Source: Veillonella parvula DSM 2008 (lineage in GTDB: Bacteria; Bacillota; Negativicutes; Veillonellales; Veillonellaceae). From it: DNA of 64,000 bases. The number at the start of each line of letters is the position of its first letter. Position 1 is the stretch's first letter. Positions 43,713 to 52,640 of this stretch are shown piece by piece. The stretch spans positions 1,823,001 to 1,887,000 of the forward strand of contig NC_013520.1 of the NCBI RefSeq assembly GCF_000024945.1, written 5' to 3'. The notes under the pieces are model-generated. The model saw only the letters and a program-made list of their open reading frames with translations, had not been told where the DNA came from and did not search any database. Position numbers and translations under genes: made by a program.

Positions 43713-46400
43713 CTATTCTTCGATGACCTCGACGATGATGTCATGGTCTTCAGATAGTTTTTCTAATGTTTCTGCCAATAAAGGATTATTTCGTTCCTCT
43801 TCGGTCATTTTTGTTGGGTCCCATGCGTATTCACGAGCCACCGTAACACTATCGATAGCCTCTACTTCAATAGGTTTTTGTGAAAGCATACCATTTCCAT
43901 CACTTTGATGCGGGGTTACCTCACGAGGTTCAACCCCATCAGACTTTGGGACAGCTTCCACCTCGATATGCGCACCGCTATCCATAGGACGCTCTAACAC
44001 TTCGCCATCCTCGCTGATAACAGTCACACTATCTAATGGATGTGGCGGCATATCATCTAAGGATGATACATAAGAGCCCTCCATATCATCTACAGGCACA
44101 TCATCAAAGGAATGAACTGGAATATTATCCCCTTCAATAGAACCCGCTAGAGACTCAATAGGAATTTCACCATCAGGGACCTGATTAGATGGACTGCCAT
44201 CAAAAGATGTAATCGGCACATCTCCACCGGATGCTGGCTCTGTTTCTACACCAGCTCCTAATGCAGTTTCTGATGCAGCTATTGTAGCTGTATTCGCACT
44301 ATCACTAACTACTGTATTTGCAACAGCACCGCCGGTTTTCTTAGCTAAGAATGCCATCGCCGCAGCCTTAGCCGCGTCCACAGCCGCAGAATCAAGCTTA
44401 CTATCTTGAGGATCATTGGTTAAATCCATTTGTGTCGGTTGCCCACCGGAGGTCGTCTTTACGTCAACCATCGGTTCTTGTGGTCGTTGGGATGCTTTTA
44501 CTTGGCGTTGTGTGGTACTACCAGCAGCCTTTTTATAGTCTTTATAAACTTGCGTGAGGGCATCCACGATTTCTACGTGTACTGCATAGCCCAGTGTATA
44601 GGTGAAAGCATCAGCTGCTTCCGCCAAATTCACTTCATTAGTCATCACATTGAGATGCAATGTATTTTTAAAGGCCATGACCGCCTTGCTTTGGTCTACA
44701 TATACAAGTTGACCTTGACCAATAACGGTAGAGGTCATATTGCGATTGCTATCTTTCAAGTATTTAATCACATTGGATTGTACATTGCGATACTCTTGAG
44801 CAGACAAGATTTGTTCACTAATGATGGCCTGTGTACTAACACCTTTTTTAGCACGACCTTTAGCTTGGTTTCTTGTAGGTTTTCGGGAATCCGTGTCCCC
44901 ATTATTTGGCGGTGGCGCCATGCCAACCCCGCCCATCGGTGGCGGAGCCATGCCCACTCCATTCATCGGAGGAGGTGTACTACCTGGTGCTCCCATCGGT
45001 GGAGGCGTCATACCTACCCCATTCATAGGAGGCGGTGTCATCCCCATACCACTTGATGGTGGCACTGCATCAATAGTAGTATTTTGAGTGCTGCTCATTG
45101 GAGCATCCTGTGTAGTTACAGTAGTATCAACAGATACAAAACTATTCGCATAGCCACCTTGTGGTGGTACAAATGCATTAGCACCATACATTGTTGGAGC
45201 TGCTACGGGGCCTCGTTGTTCCAATTGAGCCATGCGGTTCAATAAATCGTTTCGTTCAGATCGCTCGGCACTTTCTAGAGCATATACACGGTCTTCTAAG
45301 CTTTCATCAACAGAACCTAATTTAGCACAAAGCACGAGTAGTCCCATTTCAATGATGGTTCGTGGGTTATCCACTTGTTTCGCATCATTCATGATGGATT
45401 GAGCACTGCGCACATATTGGTTAAGTTCATTGAAATCAACGCTATTGGCCTGAGCTAGGAACTCATCCTTAAAGGCATCGTATACCTTGAGCTCATCCGC
45501 ATCAGGAGCCACCTTACCAACGAGCAAGGCGCGCACATGTTGAATGAGGGCTTCCATAATCTGCGTCGCATCACGACCTTCTGCCAATGCATCGTGAACG
45601 TAGGATAATACTTTCGGGCCATCTCCGTTGCGCAAAGCATCTAGGAAGTGAATAATCCATTCCTTACTTACAAGACCGATTAACTCTTCCACCACTTGCG
45701 GTGTAATAGAGCCCGTTGCCATACCTGCACATTGGTCTAGAATACTCAAGGCATCACGCAAACCACCGTCTGCATGAACAGCGATGAGCTGAGCCGCCGC
45801 AGAATCAAGGTCAAAGCCTTCTTTTTCTGCTACGTAAGATAGACGCTGTGCGATGTCATCAGAAGTAATACGTCTAAAAGTATAGCGCTGACAACGAGAC
45901 ACGATAGTAACAGGCAATTTTTCAATTTCTGTAGTGGCAAAGATAAACATCACATGAGCTGGTGGCTCTTCGATAGTTTTTAAAAGTGCATTCCACGCCT
46001 CTGTAGTGAGCATGTGGGCTTCATCGATGATGAACACCTTTTTACGCCCCTCAACAGGCATAAATTTAACGCTTTCACGGAGAGCACGCACCTCATCGAT
46101 ACCGCGATTAGATGCGGCATCGATTTCAAGGACGTCCATGGACTGGCCACTCAAAATCGATCTACAAGCACTACACTCATTACAAGGGTGATCCGTTGGG
46201 CCATGCTCGCAGTTGATAGCGCGCGCAAAAATCTTCGCCATGCTCGTCTTACCAGTCCCCCGCGGACCGGCAAATAAATAGGCATGAGCTACCTTATCCT
46301 CCCGGATAGCGCGCATCAATGTATCAGACACCTGGTGCTGACCGACTACATCGGTAAATGTCTGCGGACGATACTTACGATATAGCGCAATATATGCCAT
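43713..46400 (-). CDS. dnaX: DNA polymerase III subunit gamma/tau
   Basis: DnaX is the clamp-loader ATPase. The 895-residue protein has the AAA+ module with Walker A GPRGTGKTSMAK (about 45-56), a zinc site (CNECSAC), Walker B VFIIDEAHML and the sensor segment FIFATTEIEKLPVTIVSRCQR. After domain III (to about 375) comes a long linker with proline-rich 10-residue repeats (44901-45057) and a tau-like C-terminus with an acidic end. No correctly phased frameshift signal for a short gamma form was found. The SRP RNA gene lies upstream, as in Bacillus. Confidence 0.93.
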   Translation of the reverse strand: MAYIALYRKYRPQTFTDVVGQHQVSDTLMRAIREDKVAHAYLFAGPRGTGKTSMAKIFARAINCEHGPTDHPCNECSACRSILSGQSMDVLEIDAASNRGIDEVRALRESVKFMPVEGRKKVFIIDEAHMLTTEAWNALLKTIEEPPAHVMFIFATTEIEKLPVTIVSRCQRYTFRRITSDDIAQRLSYVAEKEGFDLDSAAAQLIAVHADGGLRDALSILDQCAGMATGSITPQVVEELIGLVSKEWIIHFLDALRNGDGPKVLSYVHDALAEGRDATQIMEALIQHVRALLVGKVAPDADELKVYDAFKDEFLAQANSVDFNELNQYVRSAQSIMNDAKQVDNPRTIIEMGLLVLCAKLGSVDESLEDRVYALESAERSERNDLLNRMAQLEQRGPVAAPTMYGANAFVPPQGGYANSFVSVDTTVTTQDAPMSSTQNTTIDAVPPSSGMGMTPPPMNGVGMTPPPMGAPGSTPPPMNGVGMAPPPMGGVGMAPPPNNGDTDSRKPTRNQAKGRAKKGVSTQAIISEQILSAQEYRNVQSNVIKYLKDSNRNMTSTVIGQGQLVYVDQSKAVMAFKNTLHLNVMTNEVNLAEAADAFTYTLGYAVHVEIVDALTQVYKDYKKAAGSTTQRQVKASQRPQEPMVDVKTTSGGQPTQMDLTNDPQDSKLDSAAVDAAKAAAMAFLAKKTGGAVANTVVSDSANTATIAASETALGAGVETEPASGGDVPITSFDGSPSNQVPDGEIPIESLAGSIEGDNIPVHSFDDVPVDDMEGSYVSSLDDMPPHPLDSVTVISEDGEVLERPMDSGAHIEVEAVPKSDGVEPREVTPHQSDGNGMLSQKPIEVEAIDSVTVAREYAWDPTKMTEEERNNPLLAETLEKLSEDHDIIVEVIEE
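44901..45057 (-). repeat. Five imperfect 30-bp tandem repeats in dnaX
   Basis: They encode GMTPPPMNGV, GMTPPPMGAP, GSTPPPMNGV, GMAPPPMGGV and GMAPPPNNGD in the linker of the tau subunit. Such repeats are prone to change in copy number. Confidence 0.8.
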
Positions 46401-46612
46401 TGGAACACCCCCTTTTTCCGAAACTTACAATACTTTATTATACCATATTCAAGAAAATCTGACTTCTTTAATATAGTTCTCTCCACATTTCCAAAGTGAT
46501 ATGTTTATTTATAAACTTTGTAGATATTTACTAGTCAAAATTCCATCATATGGTTCACAATAAAACATCGTATAGTCCAGAATAAAGTATCATACATTCC
46601 TAAATTAGACAT
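46401..46612. other. Intergenic region before dnaX
   Basis: It lies between the SRP RNA terminator and dnaX. It is A+T-rich and presumably holds the dnaX promoter; no hairpin or repeat stands out. Confidence 0.3.
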
Positions 46613-46637
46613 AAAAAAAGCGACCTCACAGGCCGCC
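46613..46637 (-). terminator. Terminator of the SRP RNA gene
   Basis: On the minus strand GCGGCCT and AGGTCGC (one G-U pair, loop GTG) are followed by seven T residues, immediately after the terminal helix of the SRP RNA. Confidence 0.85.
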
Positions 46638-46778
46638 TTGCAATACTCGATCACGACAGCCCCCGGGTTCCCCGTGGCACATGAAGGTTACCACTTAGTG
46701 CTGCTACCTCTCAGTCCTGACACGATTCACAGGCCCCCATTGCACAGGCCCGAGAACTGCCATGATCCAATATTGCAA
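46638..46778 (-). ncRNA. ffs: Signal recognition particle RNA, small bacterial type
   Basis: About 141 bases form a long closed helix: the two ends (TTGCAATATTGGATCATGGC and GTGATCGAGTATTGCAA) pair. The apical part reads GTCAGGACTGAGAGGTAGCA then GCACTAAG and TGTGCCACGGGG, matching the Ffh-binding domain VIII with a GAGA tetraloop and the conserved AGCAGC. No Alu-type domain is present, so it is the short form. A TATAAT at 46791-46786 is correctly placed as its -10 element. It guides membrane proteins to the translocon with Ffh. Confidence 0.92.
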
Positions 46779-46795
46779 TATAAATATTATACATG

Positions 46796-46830
46796 AAAAA
46801 GCCTCTATAGTCAAAGCTATAGAGGCTTTT
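46796..46830 (-). terminator. Terminator of gltB
   Basis: A perfect stem (AAAAGCCTCTATAG / CTATAGAGGCTTTT, six-base loop) lies about 45 bases after the gltB stop; the minus-strand tail is T-rich. Its end abuts the SRP RNA promoter. Confidence 0.9.
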
Positions 46831-46873
46831 CACTGTATTCTTATATAACAAAAATTAACTAAGAAGAAATATA

Positions 46874-49800
46874 TTATGCATATTTTTCTTTAAATGCAGC
46901 TAATTGAGCTTCCTCTAAGGACAAGCCTTGTTCTTTAAAGCGTTCAATAGCAGCTTGCATTTCCTCGTATGCTACAGGTACAACTTTTGTGAATCTGTTA
47001 ACAAAGTTATTCCAGTTTTCAAGGATGTGACGGCCTTTAGCGGAGTTAGTATGCAATACATGTTGTTCTACTAGTTCTTTAATGCGTTTAAGGTCATCAT
47101 TATTGGCAGGACGTAGTTCTACGAGACCTGGATTTACATAGCGTTCATCGCAATCGAGGATGTACGCATAGCCACCGGACATACCTGCTCCGAAGTTACG
47201 GCCGATTTTACCGAGTACGAGCACTTCGCCACCGGTCATGTATTCACAACCATGGTCGCCGACGCCTTCCACAACAGCCGTGATACCACTGTTACGAACG
47301 GCAAAACGTTCACCAGCTACACCGTTGATGTAGGATGTACCAGAGGTTGCACCATAGAAGGCAACATTACCAATTAGGATGTTTTCGTCCGCTTCAAAGA
47401 TAGATTTCTTAGGTGGGTACACCGTTATAGTACCGCCGGACAAGCCTTTACCGAGGTAATCATTTGCATCCCCTTCGAGTTCTAAGGTCATGCCTTTAGG
47501 GATGAAAGCACCAAAGGATTGGCCTGCAGAGCCTTCAAAGTTCAACTTGATTGTGTTATCTGGCAAACCGCTTTCACCATAACGACGAGTCACCTCAGAA
47601 CCAACCAAGGTACCTACAACACGATTGATGTTAGTGATAGCCAATTTAGCGCGAATCGGTTTTTGGTCCTCAATAGCAGGACGGCACATACGCAAGAGCT
47701 TGGACATATCCAAGGTGCGTTCTAACTCGTGATCTTGGTCAACCATGTGCATATGCCCTACAGAGACGTCGATGTACGGACGGAACAATATACGTTTAAG
47801 GTCAACGCGAGACAACTTGAAGTTATCGTCTTGCGATTTTTGACGTACAAGATCGATACGCCCAACGAGTTCAGCTACGGAGCGAATACCTAGGCGAGCC
47901 ATGATTTCACGCAATTCACGTGCGATGAAAATCATCAAGTTTTCAACATATTCAGGCTTACCTGTGAAACGAGCACGCAATTTTTCATCTTGTGTAGCTA
48001 CACCATAAGGGCATGTATTAAGATTACATACACGAGCCATTTTACAGCCTACCGCAACGAGTGGCAATGTGCCAAAGCCGAATAACTCAGCACCGAGCAT
48101 AGCTGCTACAGCCACATCGAAACCAGTCATCAATTTAGAGTCTACTTCTAATTGAACACGGTCACGCAATCTATTGAGCATCAAGGTTTGATGAGTTTCA
48201 GACAAACCTAATTCCCAAGGCACACCAGCGTGTTTAACAGATGTACGACCTGCCGCACCAGTACCACCATCGTATCCGGAAATCAAGATATTATCCGCTT
48301 TCGCTTTCGCAACACCAGCAGCAATCGTGCCAACGCCTGCTTCAGATGTCAGTTTAACAGAAATACGCGCATCTTTATTGACGCATTTCAAGTCATAAAT
48401 CAATTCAGCCAAGTCTTCGATGGAGTAAATATCGTGATGTGGTGGTGGAGATACGAGCTCAACGCCAGGAGTGGAGTGTCGAGCTTTCGCGATTTCAGGA
48501 TATACCTTTTTGCCTGGTAATTGACCACCTTCACCTGGTTTTGCGCCTTGAGCACATTTAATTTGCAACTCTTTTGCATTGATCAAATAATTCGCTGTTA
48601 CCCCGAAACGACCTGATGCAATCTGTTTTACTTCGGAGTTCATGCTGTCGCCGTTTGGCAATGGTTTGAAACGAGCTACATCTTCACCGCCTTCACCAGA
48701 GTTGGATGTAGAGCCTAAACGATTCATAGCGATAGCAATCGCTTCATGCGCTTCTTTACTGATGGCACCATAACTCATAGCGCCCGCTTTAAAGCGTTTT
48801 ACGATAGACTCTTCCGGTTCAACCTCTTCGATAGGAATACCGCCGCCTATTGGATAGTTCAATTCCATCAAGGAACGCAATGTAACGTGGTAATCGTTGC
48901 GAATCGCTTTGGAATACTCTTTATATTTAGCATAGTCACCATTGATAAGGGATTCTTGTAACAGGTCGATAGTCTTAGGGTTGAATAGATGCTCTTCCCC
49001 ATCTTTTACTGGACCATACCAACCGCCTGGTTCGAGTACAGTTTCGTCGGATTTGAAAGCCCGTTCATAACGAGCCAAGGCTTCGTGTGCTACGCCGCCA
49101 AGGCCGATACCACCGATACGTGTTGGCGTATTTACAAAGAACTTATTAATGAAGTTAGTATTCAAGCCCAAAGCTTCAAAGATCTGTGCACCGTGGTAAG
49201 AACGAACTGTGGAAATACCCATTTTGGACATAACTTTCATGATGCCACCCACAGCGGCTTTAATATAGTTCTTTTCTGCTTCTTCTGGTGTAATATCTCC
49301 AAGGCGTTTACGAGCTTGCAAATCGCGAACTGTTTCAAGCGCCAAGTATGGGTTGATAGCCGTTACGCCATAGCCAATTAATGTACAGAAGTGATGAACC
49401 TCACGTGGTTCACCAGACTCAAGAATGAGGCCGATTTCTGTACGCAACACTTTGTTGATCAAATGATTATGAACAGCTGCTACAGCTAATAATGCTGGAA
49501 TTGGTGCATGATTTTCATCGACACCGCGGTCGGATAAGATCAACACATTTTGATCTGTACGAGCTGCTTCTTCTGCCTTAGCACACAATTCATCTAATGC
49601 ATCGCGCAAGCCTTCAGCACCCTTAGTTGGGTCAAATAGGATTGGCAAGGTTACAGATTTCATACGACGGCAATCAAGAGCTTTGATGGACGCCAATTCT
49701 TGGTTTGTAAGAATTGGGGTGCGCATGGACAATGCATAGGTACCAGCTTTGTTAGGTTCTGTTAAATTACCAGAGTTACCAAGCATAACACGTGTAGATG

Positions 49801-51454
49801 TAACCATTTCCTCACGAATAGAATCAATTGGAGGATTCGTTACTTGCGCAAACATTTGCTTGAAGTAGCTATATAGCAATTGTGGTTTATCGGACAAGAT
49901 AGCTAAAGGCGCATCGGCACCCATGGCACCTACAGGGTCTTTACCATCTTTTGCCATAGGCACAATCATGCGAACAAGGTCTTCTTGAGTATAACCAAAA
50001 GCTTGTTGTTCTTTAAATAAATCATCTACTGTTGGAATTGTACTTTCATCGGCCTGCGTAATTTCAGACAAATGAATAACGTGTTCCTTTACCCATTCAT
50101 TGTATGGCAATTCAGTAGCGACGCGATGTTTGATTTCTTCATCGGAGATGATACGTTGCTCCTCTGTATCGATGAGCAGCATTTTACCTGGTTCCAAACG
50201 GCCTTTAGCGCGGATGTTTTCAGCATTTTCGTTTACAACGCCAACCTCAGAAGCCATGATAACGCGGTCATCTGTTGTCACATAGTAACGAGCGGGACGC
50301 AATCCATTACGGTCAAGCACACCGCCGATAACGGTACCATCGGTAAAGCCCATAGCCGCAGGACCATCCCACGGTTCCATCATAAAGCTATTGAACTCAT
50401 AGAAATCATGTTTTTCTTGACTCATAAGGTTATTTCGTTCCCAAGGTTCAGGAATCATCATCATGATTGCATGAGGCAAAGAACGGCCTGTCATGTGCAA
50501 GAATTCCAAGGTATTATCAAACATAGCGGAGTCAGAACCGCTATCATCTACTACAGGGAATACCTTTTTGATATCTGGGAACAATGGAGATTCCGCTTTA
50601 CCTTCACGAGCATTGATCCAGTTTACATTACCGCGGATGGTGTTGATTTCACCATTATGAACTAAGAAACGGTTAGGATGTGCCCGAGCCCAGCTTGGGA
50701 ATGTATTCGTACTGAAACGGGAGTGAACCATTGCCAACGCAGAGGTAAAGTCAAGGTCGCTCAAATCAAGGTAGAAGTCTCGCAATTGACCAGGTGTTAG
50801 CATACCTTTATATACGATTGTTTTAGAAGACAAAGATGCGATATAAAAATCACTAGATAATTCCTTGCTCAAAGGGATGATGCGTTTTTCCGCCAATTTA
50901 CGGATAATATATAATTTGCGTTCAAATTCCTTATTGTTCGTTACATCGGGCCCTTTGCCGATGAGGATTTGAATCATCCAAGGGCGAATCGCCGCAGCCT
51001 CTTTACCGACCTTTGTACCATCAACCGGTACTTCACGCCAGCCGAGAACAACCTGGCCCTCTTCGCGTACGACCTCTTCAAGAATTCGCTTCTGCTCGTT
51101 ACGGAGACTTTCATATTTATGAGCAAATACCATACCTACGCCATATTCGCCAGCTGCAGGTAGGTTAATACCAAGCACTTCGCACTCACGCTTGAAGAAC
51201 TCGTGCGGAATTTGTACCAAAATACCGGCACCATCACCTGTGTCCTTATCGGCACCGGCACCACCACGATGTTCAAGGCGCTCCAAAATGCGCAAACCAT
51301 CGTCGATAATATCATGAGATTTTTTTCCCTTAATATTAACAACAAAACCCATGCCACACGCATCCTTTTCAAATTGGCTGCTATACATGCCATTGGCTTC
51401 GAGTCTAGCTTGATCTAGACGTTGTTGCTCTATTGTGCTTTGCTTCATATCCAT
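46874..51454 (-). CDS. gltB: Glutamate synthase, large subunit
   Basis: GltB makes two glutamates from glutamine and 2-oxoglutarate. The 1526-residue protein has an N-terminal class II amidotransferase domain with catalytic Cys33 (EKDACGMGFV), a central domain, the FMN/synthase domain with the 3Fe-4S cysteines (CKMARVCNLNTCPYG) and a C-terminal glycine-rich beta-helix. Unlike enzymes with a processed propeptide, about 32 residues precede the cysteine. The ATG at 51454 is chosen behind AAGGAG; a GTG three codons earlier sits too close to that site. No gltD small subunit is in the window, so reducing power may come from ferredoxin or a distant subunit. Confidence 0.93.
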   Translation of the reverse strand: MDMKQSTIEQQRLDQARLEANGMYSSQFEKDACGMGFVVNIKGKKSHDIIDDGLRILERLEHRGGAGADKDTGDGAGILVQIPHEFFKRECEVLGINLPAAGEYGVGMVFAHKYESLRNEQKRILEEVVREEGQVVLGWREVPVDGTKVGKEAAAIRPWMIQILIGKGPDVTNNKEFERKLYIIRKLAEKRIIPLSKELSSDFYIASLSSKTIVYKGMLTPGQLRDFYLDLSDLDFTSALAMVHSRFSTNTFPSWARAHPNRFLVHNGEINTIRGNVNWINAREGKAESPLFPDIKKVFPVVDDSGSDSAMFDNTLEFLHMTGRSLPHAIMMMIPEPWERNNLMSQEKHDFYEFNSFMMEPWDGPAAMGFTDGTVIGGVLDRNGLRPARYYVTTDDRVIMASEVGVVNENAENIRAKGRLEPGKMLLIDTEEQRIISDEEIKHRVATELPYNEWVKEHVIHLSEITQADESTIPTVDDLFKEQQAFGYTQEDLVRMIVPMAKDGKDPVGAMGADAPLAILSDKPQLLYSYFKQMFAQVTNPPIDSIREEMVTSTRVMLGNSGNLTEPNKAGTYALSMRTPILTNQELASIKALDCRRMKSVTLPILFDPTKGAEGLRDALDELCAKAEEAARTDQNVLILSDRGVDENHAPIPALLAVAAVHNHLINKVLRTEIGLILESGEPREVHHFCTLIGYGVTAINPYLALETVRDLQARKRLGDITPEEAEKNYIKAAVGGIMKVMSKMGISTVRSYHGAQIFEALGLNTNFINKFFVNTPTRIGGIGLGGVAHEALARYERAFKSDETVLEPGGWYGPVKDGEEHLFNPKTIDLLQESLINGDYAKYKEYSKAIRNDYHVTLRSLMELNYPIGGGIPIEEVEPEESIVKRFKAGAMSYGAISKEAHEAIAIAMNRLGSTSNSGEGGEDVARFKPLPNGDSMNSEVKQIASGRFGVTANYLINAKELQIKCAQGAKPGEGGQLPGKKVYPEIAKARHSTPGVELVSPPPHHDIYSIEDLAELIYDLKCVNKDARISVKLTSEAGVGTIAAGVAKAKADNILISGYDGGTGAAGRTSVKHAGVPWELGLSETHQTLMLNRLRDRVQLEVDSKLMTGFDVAVAAMLGAELFGFGTLPLVAVGCKMARVCNLNTCPYGVATQDEKLRARFTGKPEYVENLMIFIARELREIMARLGIRSVAELVGRIDLVRQKSQDDNFKLSRVDLKRILFRPYIDVSVGHMHMVDQDHELERTLDMSKLLRMCRPAIEDQKPIRAKLAITNINRVVGTLVGSEVTRRYGESGLPDNTIKLNFEGSAGQSFGAFIPKGMTLELEGDANDYLGKGLSGGTITVYPPKKSIFEADENILIGNVAFYGATSGTSYINGVAGERFAVRNSGITAVVEGVGDHGCEYMTGGEVLVLGKIGRNFGAGMSGGYAYILDCDERYVNPGLVELRPANNDDLKRIKELVEQHVLHTNSAKGRHILENWNNFVNRFTKVVPVAYEEMQAAIERFKEQGLSLEEAQLAAFKEKYA

Positions 51455-51629
51455 AACGTGCACTCCTTCATATCACTTGATTATTCCAAGCACTGCGGCA
51501 TCGTTCCGTTCGGTCTTGGTAAAAGTATAACTAACAAACTATTTCTCTATAAAATTATCAATTTAACATTCTATAGAATTTTATGTCTATACACAGTATA
51601 CTCCTGTCCACTGTGAATTGAAAATATAA
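51455..51629 (-). promoter_or_regulatory. gltB promoter with candidate operator
   Basis: TAGACA (51589-51584) and TTAAAT (51566-51561) are 17 bases apart on the minus strand. The perfect palindrome ATTCTATAGAAT (51568-51579) lies wholly within the spacer. The 105-base leader that follows can form a small CCAAG/CTTGG hairpin. No known riboswitch was recognised. Confidence 0.45.
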
Positions 51630-51672
51630 AAAAAACATAGTCTATGCTTTTCATGCATAGACTATGAGTTTT
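51630..51672 (-). terminator. Terminator of the eis-rluA unit
   Basis: A perfect 12-bp stem (CATAGTCTATGC / GCATAGACTATG) with flanking A and T runs lies about 100 bases after the RluA stop. Confidence 0.85.
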
Positions 51673-51772
51673 TATCACTATTGTTTTTTGTATACAAGGA
51701 TACAGGGATAATAAGCTTCTCATTCAATAAATACGATGGGTTTATTATTTAGAGTAGTAAAATCTACAGTTA

Positions 51773-52639
51773 TTATTCTCGACCAAAATTATCCCCTACT
51801 TCACATGTAATCGTAATAGCTTCGTCCTTACCATACGGAACGAAAGTTAGCTCCGATGCGTGCAAACATTGCCGTATATAGGGCTTATTACGCGTACCAT
51901 ACATAGCATCACCTACGATGGGATGACCAATATGTTCCATGTGAACGCGAATTTGATGAGTTCTACCAGTCAACAACTTAAACCGTAACAGAGTATTGTC
52001 TCCCTCATGATCAAGAACAATATATTCTGTTTGAGCAGGCTGACCCAATTCATCGATAACGCGGCGATTATCGAATACTGGATCTACCCCGATAGGCGCA
52101 TCTACCATGCCATTCGCATCAATGCGACCTTCTACAAGGCCTGTATAAATGCGGTCGATACGACCTGCTTGTAGCTCATCCGTATAGTATTGCTGTGCTT
52201 CCTTTGTTTTACCAAAGAGAATGCACCCCGATGTATCTCGGTCGAGGCGGTGCACAGGTCGAACCTTATGAACTACGTTTTTCTTTGCATAATACCCTGC
52301 CACATAGTTACTCAATGTACAAGACTTCGTTTGCCCTGCAGGATGAACGAGCATAAAGGGATCCTTATTTACAACTAGGGTATGCGCATCTTCATAGAGA
52401 ACTGTAATCGGTCCCTTTTCTACATCAACCCCATAATCCTTATCTTGTGGTAATTCTAAGGTTAACACATCCCCTTTTTTGAGTGCTCGTTGTGAATGAG
52501 CCACACGACTATTAACTTTTACCCGTTTCTTGCGAAACATCATTTGGATATCCCGAGAGGATAGGGAAAATCGTTCCTTTACATATTTAGAGACCGTCAA
52601 CTCTGTCGGTTCTTTCACCGTATACGTTTTCCAGCTCAT
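51773..52639 (-). CDS. RluA-family pseudouridine synthase
   Basis: A 288-residue enzyme with an N-terminal S4-like domain (SLSSRDIQMMFRKKRVKVN) and the RluA catalytic domain: HTLVVNKDPFMLVHP, the catalytic aspartate in PVHRLDRDTSGCIL, and TGRTHQIRVHMEHIGHPIVGDAMYG. It isomerises uridines in rRNA or tRNA; the target site is unknown. It starts one base after the stop of the Eis-like gene, so the pair is translationally coupled. Confidence 0.9.
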   Translation of the reverse strand: MSWKTYTVKEPTELTVSKYVKERFSLSSRDIQMMFRKKRVKVNSRVAHSQRALKKGDVLTLELPQDKDYGVDVEKGPITVLYEDAHTLVVNKDPFMLVHPAGQTKSCTLSNYVAGYYAKKNVVHKVRPVHRLDRDTSGCILFGKTKEAQQYYTDELQAGRIDRIYTGLVEGRIDANGMVDAPIGVDPVFDNRRVIDELGQPAQTEYIVLDHEGDNTLLRFKLLTGRTHQIRVHMEHIGHPIVGDAMYGTRNKPYIRQCLHASELTFVPYGKDEAITITCEVGDNFGRE

Positions 52640-52640
52640 A

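Noticed and set aside
44826-44840. A-rich run in dnaX that might be a programmed frameshift site for a gamma form
   Set aside because: The zero-frame codons split the run as AAA AAA G instead of the A AAA AAG phase needed for -1 slippage.
44430-45056. A 208-codon plus-strand frame opposite dnaX
   Set aside because: It is a shadow of the dnaX linker and its proline repeats; the His/Arg-rich end comes from the repeat in another frame.
50072-50665. A 197-codon plus-strand frame opposite gltB
   Set aside because: It is antisense to the conserved amidotransferase region of gltB; its composition is that of a shadow frame.
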